NCBI RefSeq assembly: GCF_000715075.1
Contig: NC_134089.1
Location: 68,740,697-68,804,696, forward strand
Direction: 5' to 3'
Length of the DNA stretch: 64,000 nucleotides
Source: Nicotiana tabacum
Lineage: Eukaryota; Streptophyta; Magnoliopsida; Solanales; Solanaceae
A program made the translations under genes and the position numbers. This document shows, piece after piece, positions 33,964 through 46,543 of the stretch. The notes under the pieces are model-generated. The model searched no databases. It saw only the letters and a list, made by a program, of their open reading frames with translations, and was not told where the DNA came from. Numbering within the stretch: the stretch's first letter is position 1; each line of letters begins with the position of its first letter.

Positions 33964-35760
33964 AGTATCTCGGTACTTGATGTTGTTGATGTGATAGCAG
34001 ATGTCGTTAAGTTAAATATGGAAGAGGAATGCCTTGGTGAGGCATTGACGGTGATTTTGATGAATTTTGTTGGTGAGGACATAGAAAGATAAGTGAATAT
34101 GGTGAATGCATTGGAAGTGCTTGGTTCCTACACTTATGCACTAAAGAAGATTTCTCTTGACTTGAATAATAGATCCACTCCTCCTGCTAAGCCTTCAATT
34201 GTCGAGCCACCATAACTTGAGCTTAAGCCACTTCCACCGCACTTAAGGTATAAATTTCTTGGCTCTAATGAAACTCTACCCGTAATTGTTTCCTCCTTCT
34301 TAAATAATGTGCTGGTTGAAAAATTATTGGAGACCTTGAGGGAGCATAGATGGGCCATTGGTTAGACAATAACGGATATCTGAGGGATTCCTGCCAGTAT
34401 TTGTGAGCATAAAATCCAACTTGAGGAAGATATAAAGCCTAGTGTGGAGCATCAAAGGTGGTTAAATCCGTCCATACAAGAAATGGTGAAGAAAGAAATT
34501 ATAAAATGATAGGATGTCGGGGTTGTCTACCCCATTGTCGATAGTCCTTGGGTGAGTTCGGTGCAATTTGTGCCAAAGAAGGGAGGCATGATTGCGATTC
34601 AAAATGACAAAAATTAACTCATTCCAACGAGGACGGTGACCGGGTGGAGAGTTTACATGGACTATCAGAAGCTCAATAGTGCTACTTGCAAAGACAATTT
34701 CCCTATGCTTTTTATTAATCAAATGCTTGATCGGCTAGCAGGAAGGTCATTTTATTGCTTCTTGGATAGTTACTCCGGCTATAACCAAATCAACATCTCC
34801 TTGAAGGACCAAGAAAAGACTACATTTACATGTCCATATGGGACCTTTGCTTTTAGCCAGATGTCATTTGGGCTATGCAATGCCCCGGCCACCTTTCAAC
34901 AGTTCATGATATCGATTTTCTCGAACATGGTGGAGGATTTATTGGAGAGTATTCATGGATGACTTCTCTATAGTTGGTGATTCCTTCGAACATTGCCTTG
35001 ATAATTCTAGGCAAGTACTCAAAAGATACGAGGAGACCAACCCTATGCTCAATTGGAAAAAATGTCACTTCATGGTGGTTGAAGGTATTGTTCTTGGCCA
35101 TAAAATTTCCAAACACGACATTGAGGTTGATCGAGCAAATATTGAAGTAATTTCCAAGCTTCCTCCTCTCACTTTGGTCAAAGATGTTCGGAGCTTTTGG
35201 GGGCATGCTAGTTTCTATCGTCGATTTATCAAATACTTAGCAAAGATTGTGAGCCCCATGTCCAAGCTCCTTGAAAAAGATGCTAAATTTGTGTTTGATG
35301 AGAAGTGCCTCAAGGATTTTGAGGAATTGAAAGCAAGGCTCACCACGACACCTATTATTGTCACACCTGATTGGTCTATTCCATTTGAACTTATGTGTGA
35401 CGCTAGTGGTGTGGCTATTGGGGCAGTTCTTGGTCAAAGGCACAACAAGATTCTTCACCATGTCTACTATGTAGGCAAGACATTCAATGGTGCACAAATA
35501 AATTACACTATGACTGAGCAAGAATTGCTCGCCATTGTCTATGCGTTTAAAAAATTCTAGGCCTATTTGTTGGGATCCAACGTGATAGTCTTTACCGATT
35601 ATGCTGCTCTTCGCTACCTTATGGCAAAGAAGGATGCTAAACTGAGATTGATTAGGTGGGTCCTTTTGTTACAAGAATTTGACTTTGAAGTCAAAGATCG
35701 AAAAGGAATAGAAAATTAAGTTGTGGATCACTTATCTAGGATTGAAGAGGCAGGGAGGCC
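33964..35760 (+). pseudogene. Athila reverse transcriptase and RNase H, frameshifted at the active site
   Basis: A linker (33964-34450) is followed by RT: SPWVSSVQFVPKKGG, WRVYMDYQKLNSATCKDNFP, FLDSYSGYNQINISLKDQEK and FGLCNAPATFQQFM. A change of frame at 34955-34962 falls exactly at the catalytic FMDD position: one frame ends LLESIHG and the next begins MDDFSIVGDSFEHCL. RNase H is recognisable at 35390-35560 (LMCDASGVAIGAVLGQRHNK, then MTEQELLAIVYAFKKF) and continues with stops to about 35760 ([20 protein letters not shown]). Confidence 0.87.
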
Positions 35761-35856
35761 AAAGGAAGATCTTGAAATCAATGAAACTTCCCAGATGAAC
35801 AACTTTTAGCAATATCTAGCACTTCAACTCCTTAGTATGCTGGTATAGCTAACTTC

Positions 35857-37054
35857 TTGGTTAGTGGCCTTATCCCCGATGAATTGGAAGCTTATCAATG
35901 GAAAACGTTCTTGAGGGATTGTAGGCAATACTATTGGGAGGAACATCATTTGGCATTTTTTCCAGAAGATGAGGTGAAGCCGATTCGCAAAGCAATTCGT
36001 GACTCTCCAGTTGGGGGTCACCACGGTGGAAACCGTATGGCGGTGAAAGTGCTTGAATGTGGCTACTATTGGCCATCGATCTACCAAGATGCAAATATAA
36101 TGGTCAAGGCATGTGATCAATGTAAAGGCAGAGGTTAATTTTTAGAAGGCATGAAATGCCTATGAATATTGTGATGGAGGTAGAGATCTTCGATATGTGG
36201 GGGATCGATTTCATGGGTCCTACTGTGAGCTTATACGGCATAATGTATATCTTTGTAGTAGTGGACTATGTCTCAAAATGGGTCGAAGCAGTTTCCTCGC
36301 CAAACAGTGAGGCAAGGAGTGTAACCGCCTTCTTGAAGAAGAACATATTTACTCGGTTTAGAAACCCTAGGGCCGTCCTTAGTGATGGTGGTTCTCACTT
36401 TTGCAATAAAAACTTTGCGGGGTTTCTAGAGAAATATGGAGTTAAGCACAAGGAGGCCACCCCTTATCATCCTCAATCTAGTGGTCAAGTTGAATTCTCC
36501 AACTGAGAAATCAAGAACACTATAGCAAAAAATGTTAAAGCAAAGGACTGATTGGTCAAGGAAGCTAGATGATGCTCTGTGGGCATATCGGACTGCATTT
36601 AAAAAACCTATCGGCACCTCGCCTTGCCGGTTGGTTTTTGGTAAGGCATGTCCCTTGCCAGTGGAGCTAGAACACAAAACCATGTAGACGTTAAAAAAGT
36701 TAAACCTTGACTGAGCCGAAGCTGCTAATCTAAGGATGACACAACTCAATAAGATGGTTGAATTCCATTTCCAAGCCAATGAGAATGCAACCATGTATAA
36801 AAAAAAGGATGAAGTCTGTTTATGATAAGAAGATCTTCAAGCGGGAATTCAGATCTAGCAACTTAGTCTTACTCTTCAACTCAAGGTTGAAGTTATTTCC
36901 GAGCAAACTCAAATCCAAATGGTCTGGCCCATTCAAAGTTGTTAGTGTGTCTCCCTATGGCGCCATCGAATTAGAGCCCGGGGATAGGATGCAAAACTTC
37001 AAAGTAAATGGTCAAATGGTGAAGCACTACCTCAAAACCATTGGAGAAAGGTAG
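35857..37054 (+). pseudogene. Athila integrase, broken
   Basis: The zinc-binding part reads GGHHGGNRMAVKVLECGYYW with CDQCKGRG. After a stop and frame change the core follows at 36156-36506: [23 protein letters not shown] and [12 protein letters not shown], which supply the D, D and E residues. A further break leads to the C-terminal part (36758-37054) with LKSKWSGPFKVVSVSPYGAI and VKHYLKTIGER. It belongs to the same gypsy pol as the RT upstream. Confidence 0.88.
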
Positions 37055-38497
37055 TTGGTGGAACAATGCAAGCTCAAAAATAGTCCTGTACCAAACTCCT
37101 CAATTGATTAGCCAAAAAAGGATAACATCATCGTGCCGCGACATTAAATCAAGCACTTCTTGGGAAGTAACCCATACGTTGGAAATTTTTGGTTAGATTT
37201 TTATCTTTGTAGGTTTATTTGTCTTGGTCTAACATTTTGATGTGTGTGTTTTAGAGTTCAGGGTACTCAAAATGGAGAGATATAGGATGCAGAGGCGAAG
37301 GGAAAGTAAAGAAAAGTTAACTGAGCTTCAGATATATTTCCGTGGCCACATATGCGGCAGCATAATGGTTACGCGGATAGAAAACTGGTCACATACATCA
37401 TCAGACCGTCCTAGAAAACAAGCCCTTCAAAATGCAATGGAAGGCCGACTTTTGCGGACCGCAAAATGGTTCTGCGACTGCAGAGGCAACCACACGTTGT
37501 GCGTTCATAACCCAGGTACTAATCAATCGCATAATACTTCTGCAACTGCGGAAGTTGTTTTGTGATGGGAACCACACCGCAGATCCCACAGGTATTAAAA
37601 CTTCATCCCTTTGTCTCTTTCCTATTTTTGACCCCCACTCTAATTCCGTACAAAAGAAAATAAAGAAATAAAAGAAAAAGAAAACAAAAGAGAAGTTTGA
37701 ATGTTCAACTCACTTTGCTCGAAGCATTCACTTCCAAGTTGTTTGATCACAAATTGCTCCACTCTCCTCAACTAATCTAGTATGCAATGCTTCCCCTCTT
37801 TTTAGTACATTGATTTGATATTTACTCGCATTAGTTTTCCCCTCCTCTATGATACACGTTCTATCTACCTTTTTATGTGTTTCATGTATTGGGTGATCAT
37901 TGGGGGGAGTTGCTAGTTAAAATCAAAATTGTGGGGCTAGGGCTAGGGTTATTAATTCATGTTATTGCTTGTCGTGATTTTTTACAATGCATAGTGGGAA
38001 TTAGTAGGTTGAAATTAGAATTGATAAATAGATGGTTATGGTGTGTTAGAAATGTGAAATGCTATTGTATCCAAGTTGTATAGAGTGAAATTGAAGTCTC
38101 ATGGTTGTCTGAGTGTCAACTATGGATAAGAGGACTTTTGTTGTTCGCATAATAATCGCATATATTGAATGCTTGTGGGATGTCGACTATGCACTTGGTT
38201 CTGTGATCAAAGAATTGATCTACGGACTACAAATCTGTCGCAGACATCAACAATGTGCAAGAAATTATTGAAGTTACAAATGCATTCAATCTGCGGTCGC
38301 AGATTAGTTTTGCGACCACTTTGTGATCCGTATATTGTGTTGATCTTAGTACGGTACATTGTGCAGTGCACTTCGCGGTCCGCAAATATGTTCTATGATC
38401 GGAAATGTGTTCTACAGAATTTGTTTTTTTCCTTCATCTATTTGCCATATTTTACAAATGTTCTACCATATTCTCACTTCACTTTAATTATCAAGAA
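37055..38497 (+). other. Spacer between Athila integrase and the post-pol ORF
   Basis: About 1.4 kb without a supported gene. It includes short GC-rich stretches rich in gcggaccgcaaa, tgcgactgcag and gcggtcgcag at 37440-37580 and 38290-38400. The rest is A/T-rich. Confidence 0.65.
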
Positions 38498-39056
38498 TGG
38501 CACCAAAGAAAATCCAAGCATCTCCAGCACCCACCATTCGAGGAAAGAGATAGGCTGGAACTATAAGTCCAACATTACAACAACCCAACACAAAAGGCCC
38601 GTCACATCTGTCAATTCATCTAAGTCTGTCTCCCAATCTGAAGAGGAGGGGCACAACTTGACCTATTGCCACCAGTTTATCTCCGGCAGAAGCACGGAGA
38701 AATAATGCTGAGGATACACTCAGGTTTAGTATATCGCCTCTTGGAATAAATACAAAGAGGCACTAGAAAAAAAGGAAGATCATCGAAGAAAAGCGGCTAA
38801 GTGTGAATGGACTTAAAGAACACTACCCGCATGTGCTATACAACATCCAGAAGAGAGGATGAGGGTTCTTCACTAAACCACCAGCAGAATACAACGAGAC
38901 ACTTGTTAGGGAATTCTATGTTGCATATGATGCTTCAATAACTAAGAAGCAAGCGAGGTGTTGTACTTACTTTACCTCCATCACAATAAGAGGAGTTTTG
39001 GTCTCTTGTGGCCCCAAATCGATAAATGAGATCTATTTCGGGATTTGAGAACCAGG
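38498..39056 (+). pseudogene. Athila post-pol ORF, 5' part, cut by Ogre-2
   Basis: The ATG at 38498 opens a basic N-terminus (MAPKKIQASPAPTIRGKR), followed by a TAG and more stops. The middle reads GLKEHYPHVLYNIQKRG and ETLVREFYVAYDASITKKQA, with NEIYFGI near the end. The frame enters the CCAGG target site at 39052-39056, and the sequence after the other CCAGG copy at 62488 is in register with it. Elements of this lineage carry an ORF here, often called env-like; I see no clear signal peptide or membrane segment. Confidence 0.75.
39052..39056 (+). repeat. Target-site duplication CCAGG, left of Ogre-2
   Basis: The five bases before TGTCACACC equal the five after the right LTR (62488-62492). 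Confidence 0.93.
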
Positions 39057-42000
39057 TGTCACACCTCCTTTTTACCCGTGTCCGCAAGGGGTGCAGAGGG
39101 AGTTTTTCCAATTAAAGGACAATCGAAATGGGATTTGTTTATTTATTTCAGAGTCGCCACTTGGGAGATTTAGGGTGTCCCAAGTCACCAGTTTAATCCC
39201 GAATCGAGGAAAAGAATGACTCTGTATTACAGTCCGCGATCCAGAAGTCCGGCTAAGGAATTCTGTTAACCCGGGAGAAGGTGTTAGGCATTCCCGAGTT
39301 CCGTGGTTCTGGCACAGTCGCTCAACTGTCACATTCGGCTTATTTATCTGATTTTAACAATTATGAGCTTATATGCAAGTTTTAACTCTTTACCGATTTT
39401 ATTATTATTATTATTTTAACAGAGAATTGCAACGTTGTGAGAACGTATCTCGAACCACGTCACATCAATGTACCCGTGGTTATCGACACATTTCGACTCC
39501 ATTGAGATTTTGATTTGGGTCACATAAATGTGCACCCGAGCTTAAAAAAGTAAATTAGTAAAGGCGCGCCTAAAGCGACTAGCATATCATTATTTTAGGT
39601 AAGGCCATGAAATTTTGCTAAACGGCCCATCCCGAAGTCTAAGTAATTTTACCAACACGTATAGAGGGCCCCGCAGCTTGTGTATTTTTGTTTGTCGAGG
39701 CTCATCTCATTCATTATATTTAAAAAAGGAATTTGCAATGTCGTGGAAATGCATCTCGAACCACGCCATAATCAATGTACCCGTGATTAGCGACGCATTT
39801 CGACTTCGTTGAGATTTGGATTTGGGTCACATAAATGTGCACCCGGGTTTAAGAAGGTAATGTTACTTAAATTACGTGCCTAAAGAGACTAACGCGTGGT
39901 TATTTTGGGAAAAAGCCGTGAAGTTCGCTAAGCGGCCGATCCCGAGTTCTAAGTAATTGATACATACATTTGTGAGGTCCCCGCAATCTGTGCGTTTTAT
40001 TTGGCGAGGCTCATCTCGTTTATTTTAAAAGGACGATCCTAAAGTGACTACATTTTTTCTATTAAGTTCGTCTCTAAACACAAAATGAAGGTCCCAACCA
40101 ATTGTTACTTAACTCTATTGTATGATTTTTAAGTATGGTCTTGTGATCGAGCCCGTTTCCTACGCCCAGATTTCATGTGTTATTCGGGCCAAGTTCAGCG
40201 TTTGACTTACAGAAGCGGATTCGAGTCTGATTTAACATAAACAGGCTATTGCCAATTGCTTTATATGATGAAGCCAAACCCGATATATTTCAACTTTTGA
40301 GCAAATGGGCTGTCAACAATCATTATCTACCTACTGTTGACAATATTAAAACCTTCATAGCTAGTGAAACTAACAAGTTTGAACAGGCAGGTTCAATAGA
40401 ACAAACTCATGATATCTTCATCTTACTCTACTTATTTAACTAAACAGCTTGACAATAATGGGCATGCTTAACTATTCGGGAAAAGCACAGTTAACTTGGA
40501 AGTTTGATTTTTTAATTCTATGCTACTAAAGTTGGTATTAAACTACTAAATTTGCAACTAAGAAAGGCAAATTAATGGTCCAATACAGTCCTTATCAGAT
40601 ACAAACTCCACAGCCCACATTCTTCATTGGGTTATAAAGATAGACTATACAACTTATCATTTATCTACTAAATTACAGATGCACTAAGTACTCCACTACT
40701 CGAGCATTTTCTTTTCACTTTTACATCTCACAGCTACATCACAGTGTGATTCGAAAGTGTACCTGGTAATAGATAATAGAAGAAGAAGAAGAGGATCTGC
40801 AGAGCAGTAGCAAACAGCAATAGCAATACCCAGCAACACAGTAACAGAACAACCCAGTAATAGATTAGAAAGAAAACAACCAGCAGAATTCCAGCAGCAC
40901 CCAATGAAACAGTAGCAAATAACCAATAGAAAACTCAGGAAAAACCAATTGAAACCCCAGAAATACCAACCAGCAACACCAATGAAACAGTAACAGTACT
41001 AGTTCTGATATTCAGCAGTAAAAGAAAAGACCTCACTTTTTAGTTTCTTAGCTCTCAAACACTGAACCTTTTAGGATTAAAAACCAGCTTGTTTTTTTCT
41101 CAAATTACTGAACTCTTAAATGTTAAAAATTCAGCCTAGACTCTCTGAAAAAAACTGAAAGAAAACTGATTTTTTCTTCTCCAAAAAAAACTAGCCCCTC
41201 AATCTGTCTTAAATGACTCTATTTATAACCCAAAAACAAGCCTGCTATCTCTGCCTTGAAACTATCAGATTCTAACTGCCCACCCCCCTTTGAATCTCAT
41301 TACTTGATGTCTTCTTGTTTGAAGTTATTTTGTTCCCCACACTTGTATGCCTTGTTCCCTATTGTTTCAATCAAAACTATGGGTTATTATAGTATTCCTA
41401 TTAACTCTCATACTATCATGTTATGTTCCCCATTGATATTAAACTAATGGTATCTATTATCCACTGAACAGACCCTTAAGTTAGTCCACTTGCAGACCTG
41501 CTAAATCCCAAAATTACCCCCTTAACCCCTGTGTATTACTGCCCTGCCCTAAGCTTCATTGGTCTGTTATTAAAACTCTATGAGTTGTAACCCTAATAAC
41601 TAATTTCTAATTGATCACTAAATTACTACAGCTATAAACCAATTCCCACTATCAAATTCACACAGTGATTCAGAGCAGAAGACCAGATCATTTCAAACAT
41701 GGCATCAATCAAAGGGAATGAGTTGATCATATTGGGAACCAATCCTGATCAACTCAGACCCAGTGATTGAGCAGGGATTCAAAAATACAAGCCAAAATTG
41801 AAGCAGTATGAATCAAGGAAGGGGGTTCATGCGAACAACTATAAAGAGCAGGAGGTCAAACCAAATACAGGGAATGAGCAAACACAACTCTAATTCAAGT
41901 ACATACAAGATGCAGGATGGTAAACATACTGGTATGAACCAAAGGTTGAACTATTATCATGTTAACATAACATTCAAACCTAAAAGACTAATCGACGACG

Positions 42001-43667
42001 CTTATTGATTACACAGGCTGTAACATTTAGCAGTTAACAACAAACAATCAGAATAAATAGACCAACAAGTGATTCGAGTGGTATTGACAAAGACATGGAA
42101 CTTATAAACTAACAAATTACATGGCTAATAACATATATTCGACCATGAACAGAAGCAGACTCGACCAAATAAAAAGGTCTTATTGGAGAAGAAGAAGAAG
42201 CAATGAAGAAAAACTGGATTATAACTAAACTAAACACAATTAACCGTAACAAAAATAGAACAAGAAAGGAGAAAAAGGTACCTTAACAAAACAGAAACTA
42301 GACGAACCCAGGTCGAACTCTTGACTCGAACTTTTTGAGGTCGAACGGACCTTAATCGAGTGTTCGCAACGGAGAACACTTCGACTAAGGTCGATTAGAC
42401 GCCCAAATTCCTTTAATTTCGGACAAAACCCAGGTTTGGTCTTCATAGGGGTCTTGGTTCCATTTGGGGTTCGAATGGTTCTAGCAAGATTCGAACCAGG
42501 CCAAAGGTATTTTGGGCACGAGGGAGGTCAGGGGGTGCTGTGGTATGAGTTTGGGACTGGTTGGGGTAGGTTTAGGTTTCGCTCGAATCTTCGATTGAAG
42601 ATTCGAGAAGCTAGAGGTTGATTCAAGGCAAACGGTTAACGAATTCGTAACGAGGGTGGTCAGATGGCTTAGGGGTGTTAATTTGGTGACCGGCGGCGTT
42701 GTTGCCGCCGGGTTTCAGGCAAAGGGAACAAGTGCGGCTAGGGTTTGGGGGGCGTCTCGGAAGGGTCTGAGAGAGACGATGGGGCGAGGGGGGATTTGGT
42801 TTAGGGGCGTGGGGTAAGGGATTAGGGTTATATACAGAAGGGGACGTTTGATCTTGGCCGTTGGATCAATCACGATCAACGGCCTGGATCATTTTACTAA
42901 TAGGAAACGACATCGTTTGGCCATGCTACGAGACTGGGTCGACCCTGGGTGAAATGGACCAAGTTATGGGGTAAGCCTGGGACCGTTAGATCAAAAGGAA
43001 CGGATGGTTCAGATTTAATCACCTAAAACGGTGTCATTTGAACCAATGCTGGGGCTGAACTGGATCGTTTGATCTGTTTGATCAACGGTTCAGATTTGAG
43101 ATGCGTAAACGGCGTCGTTTGAGTCCTCTGAGAGATCAGGCATATTGGTCCGGGTAAATGGGGTGTTTTGGGCCTGATTTTGGGTCCAAAAAATGGCCCA
43201 GTTCCGAATGTGTTTCTTATTTCACTTGTTTTTCTTTTTCCTTTTTAATTCCTGATTACCAAAAATTCTAAAATAAGTTGTAAAACCAAAATTAAATTAA
43301 AAATATTAATTAAACCTAAATAATAATTGACACACAATATTAAATATTAATAAAAAAAACAAAATCACACAATTGGACAATAAAACGACAAAAATGCAAC
43401 AAATACATATTCTGTGATTTTCTTTCTTTTAGAAACAAAACATGGTTCAGTTAATTTCTAAGTGCACAATTAAATCCTAAATGTACATGCAACATATATT
43501 TTTATATTTTTAATTAATTAAAACAAGATAAACATTCACAGACAACAATACAAACAATTATCCAAAGATGCCACGCAAATTCTTAAAACTGTACCTAAAG
43601 GATATTTGTTTTATTTTTTTGATTTCTTTTGGAGTAGTTTCCGTGAAGCAAAAATCACGTGCTCACA
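39057..43667 (-). repeat. 3' LTR of Ogre-2
   Basis: Begins TGTCACACCTCC and ends gtgctcaca on the plus strand. It aligns over its whole length with 57830-62487. A small (TTA)5 run near 39400 corresponds to a much longer run in the other LTR. Small open frames shared by both LTRs (such as 42240-42446 and 61062-61316) are not supported as genes. Confidence 0.96.
41220..41227 (-). promoter_or_regulatory. TATA box of the Ogre-2 3' LTR
   Basis: The minus strand reads GGTTATAAATAGAG. The same TATAAATA is kept in the 5' LTR at 60043-60050. Confidence 0.65.
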
Positions 43668-43683
43668 GCTGCCCCTCTTTGTC
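43668..43683 (-). other. Polypurine tract of Ogre-2
   Basis: The minus strand reads GACAAAGAGGGGCAGC directly before the 3' LTR, almost the same as the tract of Tat-1. Confidence 0.9.
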
Positions 43684-43804
43684 TGAAAACACAAAGGGTT
43701 TTCGTGCAAAGATAAAGTGAGCGGATACGAGCGATTTTTGCCCGTTGGACTACTCCGTGTGAAGCATTTTTTGAAAGATTTTACCGACCCTTTGCTTCGA
43801 AGGT

Positions 43805-43852
43805 TTCCTACATATCCCTGGCTAAAAGGGAATCAGGTTAATGTAGTTCAGG
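43805..43852 (-). other. CCTACRTATCC hairpin motif, copy C
   Basis: Plus strand: ttcctacatatccctgg, then gggaatcagg, then aatgtagttcagg. Arms ctacat (43808-43813) and atgtag (43841-43846) pair perfectly with a 27-base loop. It lies about 130 bases inside the polypurine tract, the same place as copy A in Tat-1. Confidence 0.65.
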
Positions 43853-44160
43853 AAGTTTTGGTGGCTGGGGCTACCATGGGACTGCAATTTTGTTGTTACT
43901 ACTGCTGCATGTTGTTACTACTACTTTCCGGCCTCCTTACTACACCGTGCTGAAAGAAAACAAGAAGCTAGTCCTCTGTTCAAACTTGCTGGGGATATTG
44001 CTACTGCTTTCCGGCCTCCTTATTTCCTACATCTATCTTCAAACTTGCTCTTGTAGTCTTCCTTCTGATTTCTGCAACGGAATTTATGCTGGGGATATTT
44101 TGTTGTAACCCTCCGCTTTACTGACTTCTGACTTGAAATTGAGTGTAGTCCTCTGTTCTA

Positions 44161-44880
44161 AAGGCGGGATCCTGACTCCAACTTGACTTAAAAAGATAAT
44201 ACAGCCTCCATTCTCCAGGCGGACTCCTGACTCCAACAGCAATTTAAAGATAATGCAGCCTCCATTCTCCAGGCGGGCTCCTGACTTCAACAACAACTTA
44301 AAATTTAACACCTTCATTCTCCAGGCGGGCTCCTGACTCCAACTTGACTTAAAAAGATAATACATCCTCCATTCTCCAGGCGGGCTCCTGACTCCAACAG
44401 CAATTCAAAGATAATGCAGCCTCCATTCTCCAGGCGGGCTCCTGACTTCAACAGCAACTTAAAATTTAACACCTCCATTCTCCAGGCGGGCTCTTGACTT
44501 CAACGACGACTTAAAAATATAACACCTCTATTCTCCAGGCGGGCTCCTGACTTATACTACAACTTAAAGATATAACACCTCCATTCTCCAGGCGGGCTCC
44601 TGACTTCAACAACAATTTAAAGATAATACAGCCTCCATTCTCCAGGCGGGCTCCTGACTTCAACAGCAACTTAAAATTTAACACCTCCATTCCAGGCGGG
44701 CTCCTGACTTTAGCGACGACTTAAAAATATAACACCTCTATTCTCCAGGCGGGCTCCTGACTTCTACTACAACTTAAAGATATAACACCTCCATTCTCCA
44801 GGCGGGCTCCTGACTTTAACTAATATAACACCTCCATTCTCTAGGCGGGTTCCTGACTTCAACTACTACTTAAAAATACG
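44161..44880 (-). repeat. Tandem array of about 54-bp units in the Ogre-2 3' UTR
   Basis: Fourteen units share cctccattctccaggcgggc followed by tcctgactycaac and a variable cttaaa(g)at.taa(t)aca part. The period is 53-54 bases with a few shorter units near 44690 and 44840. Variable tails alternate between units, suggesting amplification of blocks longer than one unit. Confidence 0.93.
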
Positions 44881-45970
44881 TTCTATTGTCGTTGTTCCTT
44901 CCTGCCTCCTGAACCATTTTCCTTCTAACTTGAATAATCTTCTTTCAGAACTGCTTCCCTCAAAACTGGTGTTTCATTCCTTTGAAAACTGCTGGGGATA
45001 ACTCCGGTGTTTCATTCAAAAATATGTTATTCTCCTCCTTCAAAGACTATTTCCCTTAAAGCTGGTGTTTTCCTTCCTCTGAAACTACTTCCCTTAAGAC
45101 TTGTGTTATCTTCCCCCCTGACATTGCTTTCTTTAAAACTTGTTTCGTCTTCTCCCGAAAACTGCTGGGGATACCGCTTTTCAACAAACTTGTGTTAGAC
45201 TTCCAGAAAATTTTCGAAATGAAAGAAAATTTTCTGCCCCAGTTTGACAATCTTTCTTGTGGCATGTCTTTCCATCATCAACAACATTTCCTGTCCCTGC
45301 TTCAAATCAAAGAAAATTTGTTAGTTTTAAAACGTGGGGGATGTTCCTGCTGGGGATGGTTTTCCCTTTTTCTTTTTCCCACGCTCTGCGTTGTTCGACC
45401 ATCTTGAAACTTAGCCGATAACTTTCGACCTTCTTGATGCTTCTGTTATTTGCCAACTTCTCAACCGTTGTTTTCCACTTTTACTCCATACTTTCCTCGA
45501 CATCTTAAAGCAATCCGTCATTTGGTCTTATAATGACGTCTTTCTTGTCCCATCACATTATCTCCGGCCTGTCTTATCCCCATTTACCTTGCCCCATGTT
45601 GGCGACTGGTAGTTGGCTTTGAAAATCCTTCTTAAAGACAAACTACTATATAAAAAAAAAATCTTTAACCAAAAGAAATGAAAGATGATGACTTCCAAAG
45701 ACGAAAAGAAAATTCTTTCTGAACAATTGTTTGAAGAGAAAAAGGAAAAGGACACATCTGAATGGTATAATTGATCTCAATGATCATGTCGTGCATTTTT
45801 GGATTAATCAACCCGGTCTATTTACATCAATCAATCTTTCTGATGGCCTTACTTTTCATTTCAAAAGGTCCCGCAACCCAACTCTTTTGCGAATCAACAT
45901 TTGTGTTCTGCTTGATGCTTCGACGGATCATTTCTGTCAACCTTACCTCGTTTGTCCACTTTCAATTCCT

Positions 45971-46162
45971 TGTCGCCTTATAGTGCCCTTCGAGGGGTTT
46001 TCACTAATAAGACTTTCTCATTTCTCTCAACTCTCGTCACCCTATGGTGCCTGTGAAGGTTTTCACCGATAAGACTCTCTCATTTTATTTCTCTCAACTT
46101 CTGTCGCCTTATGGTGCCCGTAAAGGTTTTCACCAATAAGACTCTCTCATTTTATTTCTTTT
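45971..46162 (-). repeat. Three-copy imperfect repeat in the Ogre-2 3' UTR
   Basis: Copies start near 45971, 46033 and 46102. They share a tgtcgccttatggtgcc-like start, ggttttcaccaataagac and tctctcatttt. The period is about 63-69 bases; looser fragments continue to about 46240. Confidence 0.8.
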
Positions 46163-46500
46163 CAGCTGGGGATTGGGATGTTACTGATAAGATTCTCTCA
46201 TTTCATTTCCTTTCTGCTGAGGATTCTCTCATTTCGTTTCTTTTCTGCTGGGGGCCCGAGTGTTACTCCAGACTTCTATTTGCCCGATGTGGCACTTCTC
46301 GGATACTGATCGGGATGTTTTTTGGACATCAATATGGGTTTCTGGTGTATGGCTAAAATATTTAAAATAATTTTGATGGGTAAAACATTACAACTCTTGG
46401 AATCAACTTTCTTTCCCCAAAATTATAAACACAACTTCTGCCCCAATTTTTCTTGCTTGGGGATTTTTGATTCTTATTACACTATGACCGAGCCGTGAGG

Positions 46501-46543
46501 CGCCTACGTATCCTTTTTTGAAGAATTAGGTCAAACGTAGTTC
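46501..46543 (-). other. CCTACRTATCC hairpin motif, copy D
   Basis: Plus strand: cgcctacgtatcc, then gaattaggtc, then aaacgtagttc. Arms ctacgt (46504-46509) and acgtag (46535-46540) pair perfectly with a 25-base loop. It lies about 190 bases past the integrase end, as copy B does in Tat-1. Confidence 0.65.

Larger units (their letters stand above)
30908..39056 (+). mobile_element. Athila-type Ty3/gypsy element, part 1 (interrupted)
   Basis: Part of a 5' LTR, a GACGTTGTCGGGGA-type primer site, gag, protease, RT, RNase H, integrase, a long spacer and the beginning of a post-integrase ORF, all on the plus strand. The Ogre-2 insertion separates it from its continuation at 62488-64000. The primer-site type, the Gag and pol motifs, and the ORF after integrase fit the Athila lineage. 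All frames contain stops. Confidence 0.88.

Noticed and set aside
37055..38497. Independent gene in the long Athila spacer.
   Set aside because: Only short frames, no domain. Similar long spacers before the last ORF are normal for this lineage.
38498..39056. Envelope gene of an infectious agent.
   Set aside because: The ORF lies in the so-called env-like position, but no signal peptide, cleavage site or membrane helix is visible. The domain resembles a plant transposon protein.
42240..42621. Frames in both Ogre-2 LTRs on both strands (also near 61062-61443).
   Set aside because: They lie in LTR promoter/leader sequence, show no known domain, and overlap each other on opposite strands.
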